Below the pieces are notes generated by a model, which did no database searches, was not told where the DNA came from, and worked only from the letters and a program-made list of their open reading frames with translations. The translations under genes and the position numbers were made by a program. 64,000 nt of DNA from contig JAGVSM010004941.1 of the NCBI GenBank assembly GCA_022494885.1, positions 1 to 64,000 on the forward strand. Direction: 5' to 3'. Source of the DNA: Micrasema longulum (lineage: Eukaryota; Arthropoda; Insecta; Trichoptera; Brachycentridae). Shown piece by piece: positions 53,331 to 63,050 of the stretch. Within the stretch, counting starts at the first letter, position 1. Every line of letters starts with the position of its first letter.

Positions 53331-54671
53331 GTTTTTAAAATTGACCTTACTGCGCTCGATAACATCAATATCTATTTTTTTTCAAATTGTGGACTGGCTG
53401 CTTTTTGCATAACTACGTTCAAATTAACTCGTGTGTTGAGCTTTTCATTTGTGTAACTTGTCAAGTGATGTGTTCTAACAAGCTTTATTCTTTATTTTTT
53501 GGTTGCATTGCGCTGTTTCAATATAAAGGAGATTTGATTTTTTATATCCTGACTTTCAAATGTAACTTATTTATTTATTTATACCCGGCATTTTTGCCAT
53601 TTACATTTCATGTTGCTCAAGGATTGGTTAAAAATTATAATACAATATGAGATATGAATCGCAGTTGATACAGACAAAAACCTGCATGTTCTATACGAGA
53701 TAATCACCAATAAAATAAATAACTACATTAAACAAAACTATTATATCTCGATCTATTGAAACTGATTCCTCTTTTTGCCAAGAATATATTATTGGAAACT
53801 TTGTTTTTGAAGTAAGGCAAAGATAAATGAAACATATCTAAATACGAGGCATATTTTTTTGTATTTATTGTATTTTTTCTTTGAATTTTACAATAAGTAA
53901 ACATAAGTTTCGGATACAAAAAAAAACTAAAACATTGACACAAAAAAAACCGACAAAGGCATGGCGTGTGGGTATAAATTTTATTTTAAATTAAAATAAA
54001 GTCTAATGGAAGAATACGATAGAAATCAAAAAGTTATAAAAATGTGTGCTAATATTAGATTAGGATTTATTTTTCGCTAAAATGAGAAAATTATAACAAA
54101 AGTATTTTCTATTCATTAAAAAAATAAAATAAATTAAAACTGCTTTTTTTATCCATAACTTCAATAAAAATTCAAACCGAAACAAATTCAAATAAAAGGG
54201 TATTATCATAAACTGGGGTTATGATTTTAAATGTATTGAGTATTTGAAGAATATTTTTATGATTACGAGCATTTTACTATAAACATCTAAAACTATTTTT
54301 TTTATTCATAATTTCTCTTTTAAAGATTGATAAAAATAAAACAGCCCGTAATTGTCCAAAAGGTTAGTGACGTCAAGCGTGACTTACGAATTCTACGTTC
54401 CTCAAATCTAATACGGAGATCGTCTGACTGAGCTTTTTATTTGTTTTTATAGTTGAATTTCATATTTTCCTTTGATTTTTTATAAGTTTTCATTTATAAA
54501 CTTCCATAGCAGTATGACTGACATTGGTTTTTCATCCAGTAATTTGCCCAAAATAAATATAATCATGGGTATTTTTTCTCATCCACTACAAACTTTTTAA
54601 GTTCCGAGTATGGAAATATAAAGGCCGCAAAGTAAGAAAATATTTTATATTTGCTTCCAGAATGTATTAAT
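53331..54671. other. AT-rich stretch, nothing recognised
   Basis: Short T-rich frames only. GTTAGTGACGTCAAGCGTGA at 54362 is a minor GC-richer word. Confidence 0.45.
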
Positions 54672-54904
54672 TTAAATAATTGTGTTAAATAAATGTACTA
54701 TAAATATATTGTTTCGCGTACATTGAATGCAAAAGAGAAGTAACGTGACTTTGTCACAACATAACAAATAAAATTTTGTTCCTACCACATCTCGTTTCAT
54801 AACATTCAACCATTTTTTCCGCATTTTTTCATTATTAGGAATTGCCGAAAAAGCTTTATTTGGTGTCTTCATCGTAGGTTTGTGCATTTCAGAACTAAAC
54901 AGTA
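54672..54904 (-). pseudogene. THAP zinc-finger domain relic
   Basis: The minus strand starts in one frame with CLVLKCTN (about 54880-54904), then shifts frame at about 54870. It continues as MKTPNKAFSAIPNNEKMRKK and WLNVMKRDVVGTKFYLLCCD (to about 54745). THAP domains are C2CH zinc fingers laid out as CxxxxC, a 'FxxxPxxxxxRxxW' core, then CxxHF. All but the final histidine-phenylalanine are visible; the CC-D replaces CxxHF and the following frame is disrupted. THAP domains occur in P-superfamily transposases and in domesticated proteins. No catalytic part is seen nearby. The frameshift and the lost ligand make it a relic. Confidence 0.6.
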
Positions 54905-55009
54905 CTTGTATCTTATAACTAAAGATATTTTATGCTTGTTAATTAGTTAAAACAGTGTAAAACAATCGATTACAACAAAAACACACCGCGCCGGCTATAC
55001 AAATTCGGT
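54905..55009. other. Short spacer
   Basis: No feature; CACCGCGCCGGCTATAC (54985) is GC-rich. Confidence 0.35.
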
Positions 55010-55295
55010 CGGAATCGTAACGCGTTACGTCACAAGTATAAACATGAACTACTTTAAATGGCGTTAAAATTTCTTCTAAATCAACCAACGATTGAGTGAT
55101 GTAAAAGATTTCTGGTTTCCGGGAAGCCAACTCACCAAACAGGACAAATCACTAAAGAGAACTTGTGACGTCACGTGCGGAGTATAATGAAAAAAAAATA
55201 CCGTAGCGATACATAAAAATAAGAATATTTAAAAAAAAACTTAGTTTTATAGTCTATTAAAGGATTAAAAAAAAACCACTGAGCTTCCTCATTGA
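55010..55295 (-). mobile_element. SINE-4 body
   Basis: Inverted: AACATGAACTACTTTAAATG, CTAAATCAACCAACGATTGA, GAACTTGTGACGTCACGTGC and GAGCTTCCTCATTG. These follow the reference copy at 50045. The head is missing. Confidence 0.75.
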
Positions 55296-55689
55296 AAATG
55301 AAACGGAAGGCATAACCCTCGAACGTGTTGATCTAATTTAAATCTCTCATTAAATTTCTTCTCTGCAGAGATTTTAATTACCAGTCTCCATATCGGCATA
55401 ATATCTCGCGTGGTCAGGTGAGGAAGTGGGAGACTGGTCGGGTAATTAGGACGAGAGTATGGAGCTTGGGAGTTGGTAGTTGGAAGAGAAAAGGAAGAAC
55501 GAGAAGGAGAGCCACCCCGCCAGGATATTTTGTTTATCTCGACTACCAATTAAGGGGCCGAGTCGCGACCGCGACCGGTTCGCACGTCGCGTCATTACCG
55601 CGAAATCTATGTCCGACAGGGCGGAATAGCAAAGATGTTTTCACTCAATTTATATTAACAACCTAGATTTGCTTTAATAAATTGTTTGT
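55296..55689. other. Single-copy GC-richer block
   Basis: Positions 55375-55630 are GC-rich (GTGGTCAGGTGAGGAAGTGG; CCGAGTCGCGACCGCGACCG; CACGTCGCGTCATTACCGCG). They contain a purine-rich run at 55475-55515. Open frames are antisense to each other and not convincing. Confidence 0.4.
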
Positions 55690-55972
55690 TTTTTTTTTTA
55701 TAATTTATAAATTTAAAAAGTATAATACGTTGAATTACATTTACAGGAGTTACAACAACTCAATTCGGGACATAAATAATATTAACATTAAAAAAATAAC
55801 ACATATTGAGAACAACAAAGAAACAAAGCAAGTTTAGCACCTTTATAATTAAATATAGCACAACAATATATACGCCAAAAACCTTTTCATACACAAGCAG
55901 AATAAATATACAAAAAAACGCTTTTAGGATTTAAAAAAAGTAGTGAATCTACTAAGGGAGATAAGGTCATTA
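55690..55972 (-). repeat. Retroelement 3' UTR-like repeat, inverted copy
   Basis: Full-length inverted match to 33340-33645: TACAGGAGTTACAACAACTC, CACATATTGAGAACAACAAA, AACAATATATACGCCAAAAA and ACTAAGGGAGATAAGGTCAT. T-rich 5' limit is at 55690-55700. Confidence 0.85.
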
Positions 55973-55977
55973 ACATA

Positions 55978-56640
55978 ACATGCCATGCAGATGATGCGGC
56001 CATAGTGATGATGAGAACATATCCATCTCAGTCAGTAAACATCTGGATGCCTAAAGCTAGGGTTTCCTAAGACAGCGGTGCCCGTATTTTAACGGCCGTA
56101 GTGAACGGTGATGCAGTGGACAGCCGTCGTAACGGTGACTAGAGTGTGGTTTCCTAGGAAGACGGTGTTATTAACACCATTTAACACCGTTTCCCTAGGA
56201 AACCACTCTCTAGTCGACGTTACGACGGCTGTCCACTGCATCACCGTTCACTACGGCCGTTAAAATACGGGCACCGCTCTCCTAGGAAACCCTAGCTTAA
56301 GAAACGTCGTATAGTACAATGAACACATGATTATTGGAAACATAATTCGGAAATACAAAACGCGTGTCAGACCGATCATGGTGTATACAATAGAGGCGAG
56401 GATAGATAGAGAGAAAATAAAAAATAAGAAAAACCAAGTAGAAAAACTAAATAGAAAAACTAAATAGAAAAACCAAATAACTGCTCAGAACGTCAGAGAT
56501 GAAAGAACTAAAGGCAATGGCAGGAAAACTCCAAAGAGGCAGAATCCAGAGTCAAGAAGTTAGACGGAATTGCGATACCCAGTGCATAGTAAATAGATTA
56601 TGGAGAGATTACGTCCATAATTCCATTAATGGACAGCTCC
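55978..56640 (+). pseudogene. LINE endonuclease/RT relic split by a palindromic MITE
   Basis: The plus strand gives CHADDAAIVMMRTY (about 55990), equivalent to the catalytic YADD box and its following helix. The MITE at 56055-56297 follows. Then come NIIRKYKTRVRPIMVYTIEA (about 56337), LLRTSEMKELKAMAGKLQRG (56481-56540), RIQSQEVRRNCDTQCIVNRL and WRDYVHNSINGQLQ. These are 'KxRIYKTCVRPIMTYxxET', 'LLRTxEMKxLRxIAGxTLxDRIRxxxIRxxCxxxxI' and 'WRxHxxRM' of endonuclease/RT LINEs. A short tandem (GAAAAACTAAATA) near 56434-56465 disrupts the frame. The catalytic tyrosine is changed to histidine in the box. Confidence 0.85.
56055..56297. mobile_element. 243-bp near-perfect palindromic MITE, TAA target duplication
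   Basis: Arms of about 120 bp start AGCTAGGGTTTCCTA and end TAGGAAACCCTAGCT. They pair with very few mismatches (GACAGCGG against GAGAGCGG; GGTGACTAGAG against GTCGACTAGAG). TAA flanks both sides (56052-56054 and 56298-56300). TAA/TTA is the usual PIF/Harbinger target. No protein is encoded. Confidence 0.9.
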
Positions 56641-56998
56641 AAAATCGTTTTTAATCTCCATTTTCTTTGAGTTTACGTGCAAACAAGCAAAAATTACTCC
56701 GTTTATATATTGGGTAAAGTAAATGATAAGCGGACTTTATAATGTAAAAAAGATTATTTTTAAAGTATATTCAGAGTATTTGAATAAAGGAAAGGAGCCG
56801 GAAATGGACCTACTTTAATGGAATGAGGATGTTCTTTAATATTGGTGCACTGGATAATGAAAGTTCACAATGAATAATTTAAAGATTTATGATAACGATT
56901 TTCACAGATGCGCGACGATTACATAAGTTGTGTCCATCAAAAAAATACAAGAAATTAGTCAATGATGTATTCTCCTTCATTAATTTACAACAAATTGG
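56641..56998. other. Unassigned stretch
   Basis: May contain decayed flank of the LINE or mariner relics. No motif. Confidence 0.35.
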
Positions 56999-57125
56999 TC
57001 AATTATTCATAACGTCTTCATCGTACATTGTGCAAATATCGCGAGCAGCTTTAGTAGCTTTTTTCTCCCGATTAAACGCGAACAGAAAGAAGCGTCGAAA
57101 ATGCTCACTTTTCCCTACTTGACAT
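56999..57125 (-). pseudogene. mariner-type transposase N-terminus relic
   Basis: A minus-strand ATG at 57123-57125 starts MSSREK and meets a stop. The neighbouring frame reads SEHFRRFFLFAFNREKKATK, then AARDICTMYDEDVMNN, and stops at 56999. Mariner-family transposases start with the helix-turn-helix pattern 'EHFRxxLLxxFxxGxxAxxAARxICxVYGEdxxxxxxxxxWFxxF', which this follows up to the end of helix 2. The catalytic DDD domain is not visible downstream (56870-56998) and I see no terminal inverted repeats. It is a truncated, frameshifted relic. Confidence 0.6.
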
Positions 57126-58014
57126 TTTTTGTCTTTTTTTTTAAGGCTTGTAATCAAATAAAATAATAAATGTAACGTAAAAGCAACACAATGTCTTGTA
57201 GAGCAGAAAAAATTGGTTCCATGACTTATAACCTTCATTCTTCTAATTCTAATTTACGGGGAGGAGGTCTTGGGATTCTCTGCTTCTGTTCACCCAGGGA
57301 GTCCTTTTTTATTCAAGGCTATTTTCTAATAGTATACGACCGCGTTTTTTTTTAAATTTTATGCATCCGTACCTTCATCTTGTTTCTTTGTAATAAATCT
57401 GAAATATGCTTTTTTGTCGTTTACGTACTAAACAATTTACGATTTTATAAATATTTTAATAGTTTCCTTCATTTTCAGTTTTAATTTACTTTTAATAGAA
57501 TTTATCAAATAACATTCAAATCTTTAACGATACACATTAAATATACGCCATACAAAAAAACGTCTTAAAAAATTTCTTCCATACCAAACCAATTTTTAGT
57601 TTTGTAATTTATTAAAATATTAAACTGGTTTTGAGACCAAATTCGTCGAGTGTCTCTTCCTTCTTTCGACCCTGCTTTGAGCCTTGAGTCGATATTCTCA
57701 TATTGAATCCCGCCAGTCTTTAATTGGTTCACTTGCCTTTGTTTTTGCATTCTCTCAGATAAAAAGCGACCAACAAGTGACGGCTGATTCACACTCCACG
57801 CGGAACTGATAATTCACCCCACGCCAGAGGTGTCCACTAATGCTAATAGCCATTAAATGAAAAGCGATTGCATTTGTATGCAAAACGACAGGGTGGCGTA
57901 AAAACAAAAGGTTCCAAATGATATAAATACTACCAGGTTATAACTATGATTAATGTTATTTTTATCATTATCATACCTTAAATATATCTGAATATAGGTT
58001 AGAAAATAAAACTC
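57126..58014. other. AT-rich stretch, nothing recognised
   Basis: A 75-codon minus-strand frame at 57565-57792 is lysine/arginine-rich, with no recognised domain. Confidence 0.4.
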
Positions 58015-58500
58015 GAGTATAGAGATGTCTAGCCCTGTCATTGCCTTGTTTAAGTGGCCACTTTGACACTGCCTAATATCCCACATTCTGTTTTTGTTTG
58101 AACATCCATATTTATTTAATACAGTAGGGCCTCGCTAATCCGGACCCCCGCTTTTCCGGTGAGGGGGGTTGCACCAGTGTCGAGTGACGCGCTAAGCTGT
58201 GTGTTATCAATCCTCAATAATTTGAGCTTCATTTCACACGCGCAGTATGTTTATTATTCACCATTGTTAATATTGTCGCGGTTGTCTTTTGATAATCAAA
58301 GAAATTTCTAAAGTTAAGCATGTATGTTTTATTACCATTTAAGTATTGAAGACCACACTCTAGACGCCTTGGTAATCCGCCAGGGTCCCGTTTTTGGCAT
58401 ATCCGAATTATCGAGGCCCTACTTTAGTTCCATTTATTGATATTTGTGAAGTAAAAGAGCTGCATGGGGTGAAATCGAGTCCAAGGCCACAAAAAAATTG
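58015..58500 (-). repeat. Family B copy split by a pogo/Tigger-like element
   Basis: TGTTTAAGTGGCCACTTTGA and TGTTTGAACATCCATATTTA lie before 58120, and GATATTTGTGAAGTAAAAGA and CAAACTCAAAATATTGTTAA after 58426. These are collinear with 63400-63480 (inverted relative to 43377). Confidence 0.7.
58122..58424. mobile_element. Pogo/Tigger-like element, 303 bp, TA target duplication
   Basis: The left end CAGTAGGGCCTCGCTAATCC and the inverted right end (AAGTAGGGCCTCGATAATTC) are terminal repeats flanked by TA (58120-58121 and 58425-58426). CAGTAGGxCCTCGxTAATCC-type ends are typical of pogo/Tigger. The interior has no transposase frame, so it is non-autonomous. Confidence 0.85.
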
Positions 58501-58835
58501 AACAAACTCAAAATATTGTTAATAAAAATACAGTATTTAGTTCTGTTTACCAAGACTTTTGCCAGCAGACAGACATAAAAAATGTATGGTCTAAAACCCG
58601 ACGACTGATAGCATATATAATCATATGTAAATACTTAGTTTTACACGGTTTCGATGTAAGAAAGTCCGAGATTGAAAAAAAATACACATTAATTTATCGA
58701 TGCCTAATAGTAATATAATAACACTATTCGTTTAATTTAGTACTGCACGTCGCTCTTTTAATGGCTTGATAATGATTAGTGATGAAACGGACATCTGGTA
58801 ATTTTCTATTTTACTACAAACTATTTTTATGGATG
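58501..58835. other. AT-rich stretch, nothing recognised
   Basis: No feature identified. Confidence 0.4.
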
Positions 58836-59552
58836 TAGCTCAATTTTCGGCCGGATACCGATTAGTATCTTAGTATCCAGGGGATACCCATTATTCGTTT
58901 AACTGTGAAAATTACATGAAATGAACGACACTTAATTGAAAAATGGCGGCCTCCGTGGTGTAGTGGTCAAGACGCTTGACTCGCGCACGAAAGGTTCCGG
59001 GTTCGATTCCCGGTGAGAACACAAAAATTCAAAATGTGATTTTTCTCAAGCCTGGGTGTTCTGTGATGTGATTCACCACTGTAATTAGGCCTCCTGGTCT
59101 GTTGTGGTGCAAAAAAAAATGTAAAATGTAAAAATGAACTAACCCGCATTATTTGAAAAATTGACTTTTTTTCAAAAAAGTTCACACGTTTTCAGTATTC
59201 ACCCTAGAAAAAATAATTTAACCGGCAAATTAAATATTTTCATGAAAATTTTATGTTTAAATAAAAATGGATTTGCGTTCAAACATAAAGGGGTGAAAAC
59301 CCGTTAAAATTATTTGATTATGAATCTTATAAACTATATTTATATGCAACTCATTGATTTATAAGTTATCATTAAAAATATCATGAACATATTTTTACAG
59401 CTTTTTATTTTATCGAAATAAAAACTTTTGTTTTTAACTATGAGAAAAATTCGAGTACTGGGGTGTTTTTACTGTTTTTCTAACAATAGGCTGAATATCC
59501 GGCTATCCGGATCAGAGGCTGGCCGGATATGCGGTATCCGGCCAAACCACTA
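58836..59552. mobile_element. hAT-like element copy 2, carrying a SINE-1
   Basis: The left part is GCTCAATTTTCGGCCGGATA and CCATTATTCGTTTAACTGTG. The right part is TGGCCGGATATGCGGTATCC and GGCCAAACCACTATCCG. The order matches 11212-11488. The SINE-1 at 58946-59129 and additional AT-rich DNA lie between. Confidence 0.6.
58946..59129 (+). mobile_element. SINE-1, most complete copy with target duplication
   Basis: Head GCGGCCTCCGTGGTGTAGTG (box A), GACGCTTGACTCGCGCACGA, box B GGGTTCGATTCCCGGTGAGA, then GTGATTTTTCTCAAGCCTGG, AATTAGGCCTCCTGGTCTGT and TGTGGTGCAAAAAAAAATGT. A 7-bp repeat AAAAATG flanks it (58939-58945 and 59130-59136). This is the hallmark of target-primed insertion. Confidence 0.95.
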
Positions 59553-59590
59553 TCCGTTTAAGTATATTTTGATATCATACTTATTTGAAT
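59553..59590. other. Spacer
   Basis: Short AT-rich spacer. Confidence 0.4.
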
Positions 59591-59740
59591 CGGGTTGTGG
59601 TCCCGTGGCTGGTATTGCGGAATCACGAATCAAAAGTCCGATGTTCGAACCCCACTCTACCCCAACTTGATTTCCATTTTCTAATAGTCAGTTATTTACA
59701 ACTCATTGAAAATGGCCCCAAAAATCGCATTATATGGGTA
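59591..59740 (+). mobile_element. SINE-3 copy
   Basis: Head CGGGTTGTGGTCCCGTGGCT, box-B region GATGTTCGAACCCCACTCTA, body CAACTTGATTTCCATTTTCT and AGTTATTTACAACTCATTGA. Confidence 0.9.
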
Positions 59741-60529
59741 AATAATAAGATCGCGAGTTCCGTATTTATTTTCATACTAAGAAACCTATCCAGCATTGTT
59801 CTTTTTTTATTATGTATTTTTTGACAGCGAAATGTGTGGAACGTATTTCCCGTGTAAAAAGAGGCTCCAGTGTAATCTAATTCGAACCTATTTCACATAC
59901 ACAATTTAATTATCGTCGTATAAATATTGAACCTAAATAAAGGTGTAGACAACATTTTTAGTTTATATAATAGTTACTCACGTAGTGGCACTGTGAGCGA
60001 ATAATTTAAACCTAAGCCGCATACATTATTTCTCGCATTAATCCACGCTCGGCATAGCTAAAGCGCTTTCCTATTAAAAGGATTCCCCACTATTGGCCTA
60101 GCGCACCGGCTATTACTGCATCATTTAGCATTCCGCCAAATGGAGCGGGCAAATATTCTACTTGGGTCGGAGTCGGACTACACCGAGACGAGACGTTTTT
60201 ATTTGTTTCTGTTGAAAACCTCTAAGTGGTTCACTAAGTGCTCCGCGAGTGACTGCCGCGCGTAAACAGGCGGGTAAACAAGTATAGCACCGCGGCGCGG
60301 GGTGCCGGGTGCTCGTGGGCTCGTGCGCGCGGTGCCTGATGGGTGCGGGAAAGGGGATTAACTTTCTTCTATACAAAATTGACCAGAATAAGTTGTGGGA
60401 TAGCGAATACTCGTAGGTATACTCACATAATAGCGATTGGCCCATTTCAGACGAGTGTAAAATTCCACACGGCATGACTTGGAGCGCGATAAAATAACAT
60501 GGGGTAGATTGGTTTTTATTTTATTATCA
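59741..60529. other. CpG-rich block 60000-60480: candidate promoter, enhancer or non-coding exon
   Basis: GCATTCCGCCAAATGGAGCG, GACTGCCGCGCGTAAACAGG, CACCGCGGCGCGGGGTGCCG and GGCTCGTGCGCGCGGTGCCT form the strongest CpG-rich stretch of the window, with no repeat signature seen elsewhere in it. A 105-codon minus-strand frame (60158-60475) is high in proline and arginine, as expected of GC-rich DNA, and shows no domain. Function is inference. Confidence 0.4.
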
Positions 60530-60742
60530 TAATCACATCACTATCCATATCTGATGGTGCATAGGGCACTACATTGGTACACGAAGAGTAGCGATTATCG
60601 ATCATCTGTTACATGAAGGTAAAGTGATCAGTCTAACGCTTCAGGTACTAATCGAGTAAAACCACATTTCTAAATTTTGGCCGGGAATCAATTCGATTCT
60701 ATTTTACACGCAGAACTGTATTCTTAATCCACCCGGACACAG
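60530..60742 (-). mobile_element. SINE-2 copy
   Basis: Inverted: GGTGCATAGGGCACTACATT, TGTTACATGAAGGTAAAGTG and ACGCTTCAGGTACTAATCGA. A decayed box B (GCCGGGAATCAATTCGATTC) and head follow. Confidence 0.8.
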
Positions 60743-61440
60743 TGAAATTATGTTATAATGTATTACATACTCCAAAAAAAATTATTTAACGGATTTATTC
60801 AAATGATTCTTCACTGATAATTATTGTACTCAAGTCTCGCCGTGTTTAATATTTTATTTTATTTTATTTTATTTATTTTATTTTATTGATTTTTTACACC
60901 CATAAGGCTTCTACATACATGAAAGTCATATAAAACATGAGTATATAAACAACATTTTTTTTAAATACAATATAAAGCAATAAAATATAGAACATTGTTT
61001 AGAAGTAAAGTTGGTATAAAAAAGAAGATGAGTATATAAACAACATACATTTAAAAAAATACATTTATATAATTACATGATAATGCTTGATGTTATTTTT
61101 AACCTAAAATACTGCACCTAATTGTTAAATTAGTGTTTAAGTTGATAAATCTTTCATTTTATTCCGATGTCTGTTTCATAACATCCACTATCTTTTTCAA
61201 AGCGACGCGTTGGTATTTTGAAACGGACAAATTGAGTTCCTTACAAAAACAATTTTATTTTTGTTATGTAAAAAATTATCAACAACTTCATTGTAAACGT
61301 GTGTAGCAGATAGATAGTTAATTTGTGTCTCAAAGCAACAGTTTTAATAAAATAAAGTTTGTATAAAAGTGGCCGTGGCATTGCAGACCTCCCCAATATA
61401 ATGTACGTACATTTTCTTATTATCTTTAACGGCTTCATTT
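60743..61440 (-). mobile_element. Probable LINE 3' region
   Basis: A TTTTA-type run at 60850-60888 looks like a minus-strand poly(A) tail. The minus strand to 61438 has a 65-codon frame, but its motifs do not match a clear LINE pattern. Called mainly by the tail and context. Confidence 0.3.
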
Positions 61441-61952
61441 TGGTACACGTAGAAACGTTATAAAATTAATATGTTTTCATACTCTCGTTAAAAAACAAGA
61501 CTTTGAAAATTAATTTTATTGACGAAATTGGTCGTTTAAAGGAATTAAATATAGGCACTTCTGTTCCATGGTAATGATCAATATCCGATATAAAAACATG
61601 TTATTTTAATTATTTATATTTGACGAATCCATCTTGAAACGCTGTTTACGATTAAGAAATTTTATGTGTGTTTACGTTGACCGGTATTTAAATTTGATTT
61701 TATAGCTGTCGTAAAATTTAACAGATATAGATATTTTAGTTCAAAAGTTTATTAATCCGTATTTTTTTATTTATTATTTAATTGGTAATTCTTGACCCCT
61801 GAATTAAAATTATTATTGAAGATCTTTCATTTCTTATATTTGATATGTAAGTTCTAATAATTGTTTCATCCTGACCCCGATTATCTCCAATTATTGTCTA
61901 CGTAAAATCTAATTTTCCGTACTTTTTTTTTTACATTTGTTATTTATTAAAG
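61441..61952. other. AT-rich stretch, nothing recognised
   Basis: No feature identified. Confidence 0.4.
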
Positions 61953-62061
61953 AAATAAAAAAACAGGTGATACTTAAATTTACGAATTTGGAATAACCAG
62001 TAACCGGTTTCATCGCTTCCACAATATCTTCGAGATTGGTGTCGATATCTTAGATGTGGAT
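61953..62061 (+). mobile_element. Fold-back family C, left arm only
   Basis: AAATAAAAAAACAGGTGATA, TTACGAATTTGGAATAACCA, GTAACCGGTTTCATCGCTTC and ATATCTTCGAGATTGGTGTC follow the family C left arm. The piggyBac-like element begins right after it. Confidence 0.75.
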
Positions 62062-62065
62062 TTAA

Positions 62066-62275
62066 CCCATTCGCTCCTGACGCTTGTGTGGGTACAAACA
62101 AAAATTCAAATTTCCTTCCATGTTCAGTTAGATCCTGGCCACAACAACTGTGCATGTTACTGGCCACTTAGAATATAACATTTTTTATATGATAGCTTCA
62201 GTATCCGAAGTGGAGAGATGGACCAAAAAATAGAAGTAAAGAAAATTTGGAAAAATAATCTCAGGAGCGAAAGGG
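62066..62275. mobile_element. piggyBac-like MITE, 210 bp, TTAA target duplication
   Basis: The left end CCCATTCGCTCCTGA and the right end TCAGGAGCGAAAGGG are inverted repeats, flanked on both sides by TTAA (62062-62065 and 62276-62279). TTAA targets with CCC-starting termini are diagnostic of the piggyBac type. The interior has no long frame. Confidence 0.85.
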
Positions 62276-62289
62276 TTAAGTATGGCTAG

Positions 62290-63050
62290 TCCTTTATTTG
62301 TATTTATTTATTTGACATTTGTAGTCTGCATTGATATACGGGTTGCTTAACCCATCACGTAATGTAGGCTGTAAATATAAGGTAGAAGTGAATGAATATA
62401 AAGCAGATAGCCGTTAAACTGCCGATATGTACAAAAAAATAATTCCATATTATGTGCAGAAGCTGTATTCAGCAAGCCAATTGCCATATCAATGGGTGAA
62501 TTTTGACTTGCATCCGTGCGGCTTCCGGGTGCGTAAAATAGTGCATGAGATCTCGCTCTTGTATAATAGAGAATATTCCGTTTTTTACATTTTTAAAGTA
62601 ATAAAGGTCTATAAAATACGGTCTAGTAAAAAAATATTTTTTTGCCAATTATTAGTAGCATAAAAAATACTTTTAAGTTTGTAATTTTGAATTCCCGCAA
62701 AAACGGTGATTCCATTGGCCACGCCCCTAATACGTCACGATTCACGTTTATTTGTTCGTGCCATTAAAATAAGTGCACAATAATATCACGAATCTTGACG
62801 TCACAATAACCAAGGCCAAACACGTCGCGTTTTTCTTCGAAAATATTTTTATTGAATTTTTTTTTACATTTATATATGAAAACATTTCTCCACAATATCC
62901 ATATTGATTTTGAAAATACAATTAATAATTCTAAATCCGTTTCATTTCTCTCTCAGTATTTTGATTCTATATAGTTCCAGAAATCAGCTTATAGAAATAT
63001 TTCCCAAGAAAACTAGATTCGAGGGTGTTGTAAGTTGTAATCTAGCGTTG
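62290..63050 (-). pseudogene. LINE C-terminus and 3' UTR with insertion
   Basis: Minus-strand codons 62347-62575 read RARSHALFYAPGSRTDASQN then SPIDMAIGLLN and continue open to a TAA at 62347-62349. They match the relic at 36205-36470 (RARSHALFYTPRSCTNASQN). The 3' UTR to 62290 (ATCACGTAATGTAGGCTGTA; TTTATTTATTTGACATTTGT) matches 35325-35487. The upstream part, GAAATCAGCTTATAGAAATA (62980-62999), is separated from it by about 360 bp (62585-62945) that is absent from the other copy. Confidence 0.7.
62585..62945. other. Insertion inside the LINE, class unknown
   Basis: Contains GATTCCATTGGCCACGCCCC, TACGTCACGATTCACGTTTA and GACGTCACAATAACCAAGGC. Not matched elsewhere in the window. Confidence 0.45.

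Noticed and set aside
57565..57792. 75-codon minus-strand frame as a gene
   Set aside because: No recognisable motif and AT-rich surroundings; not supported.
58946..59020. Functional tRNA gene
   Set aside because: Box A and B only; continuous with a repeated SINE body and flanked by a target duplication.
60158..60475. 105-codon minus-strand frame in the CpG-rich block
   Set aside because: Proline/arginine/alanine bias follows from base composition; no domain or start context.
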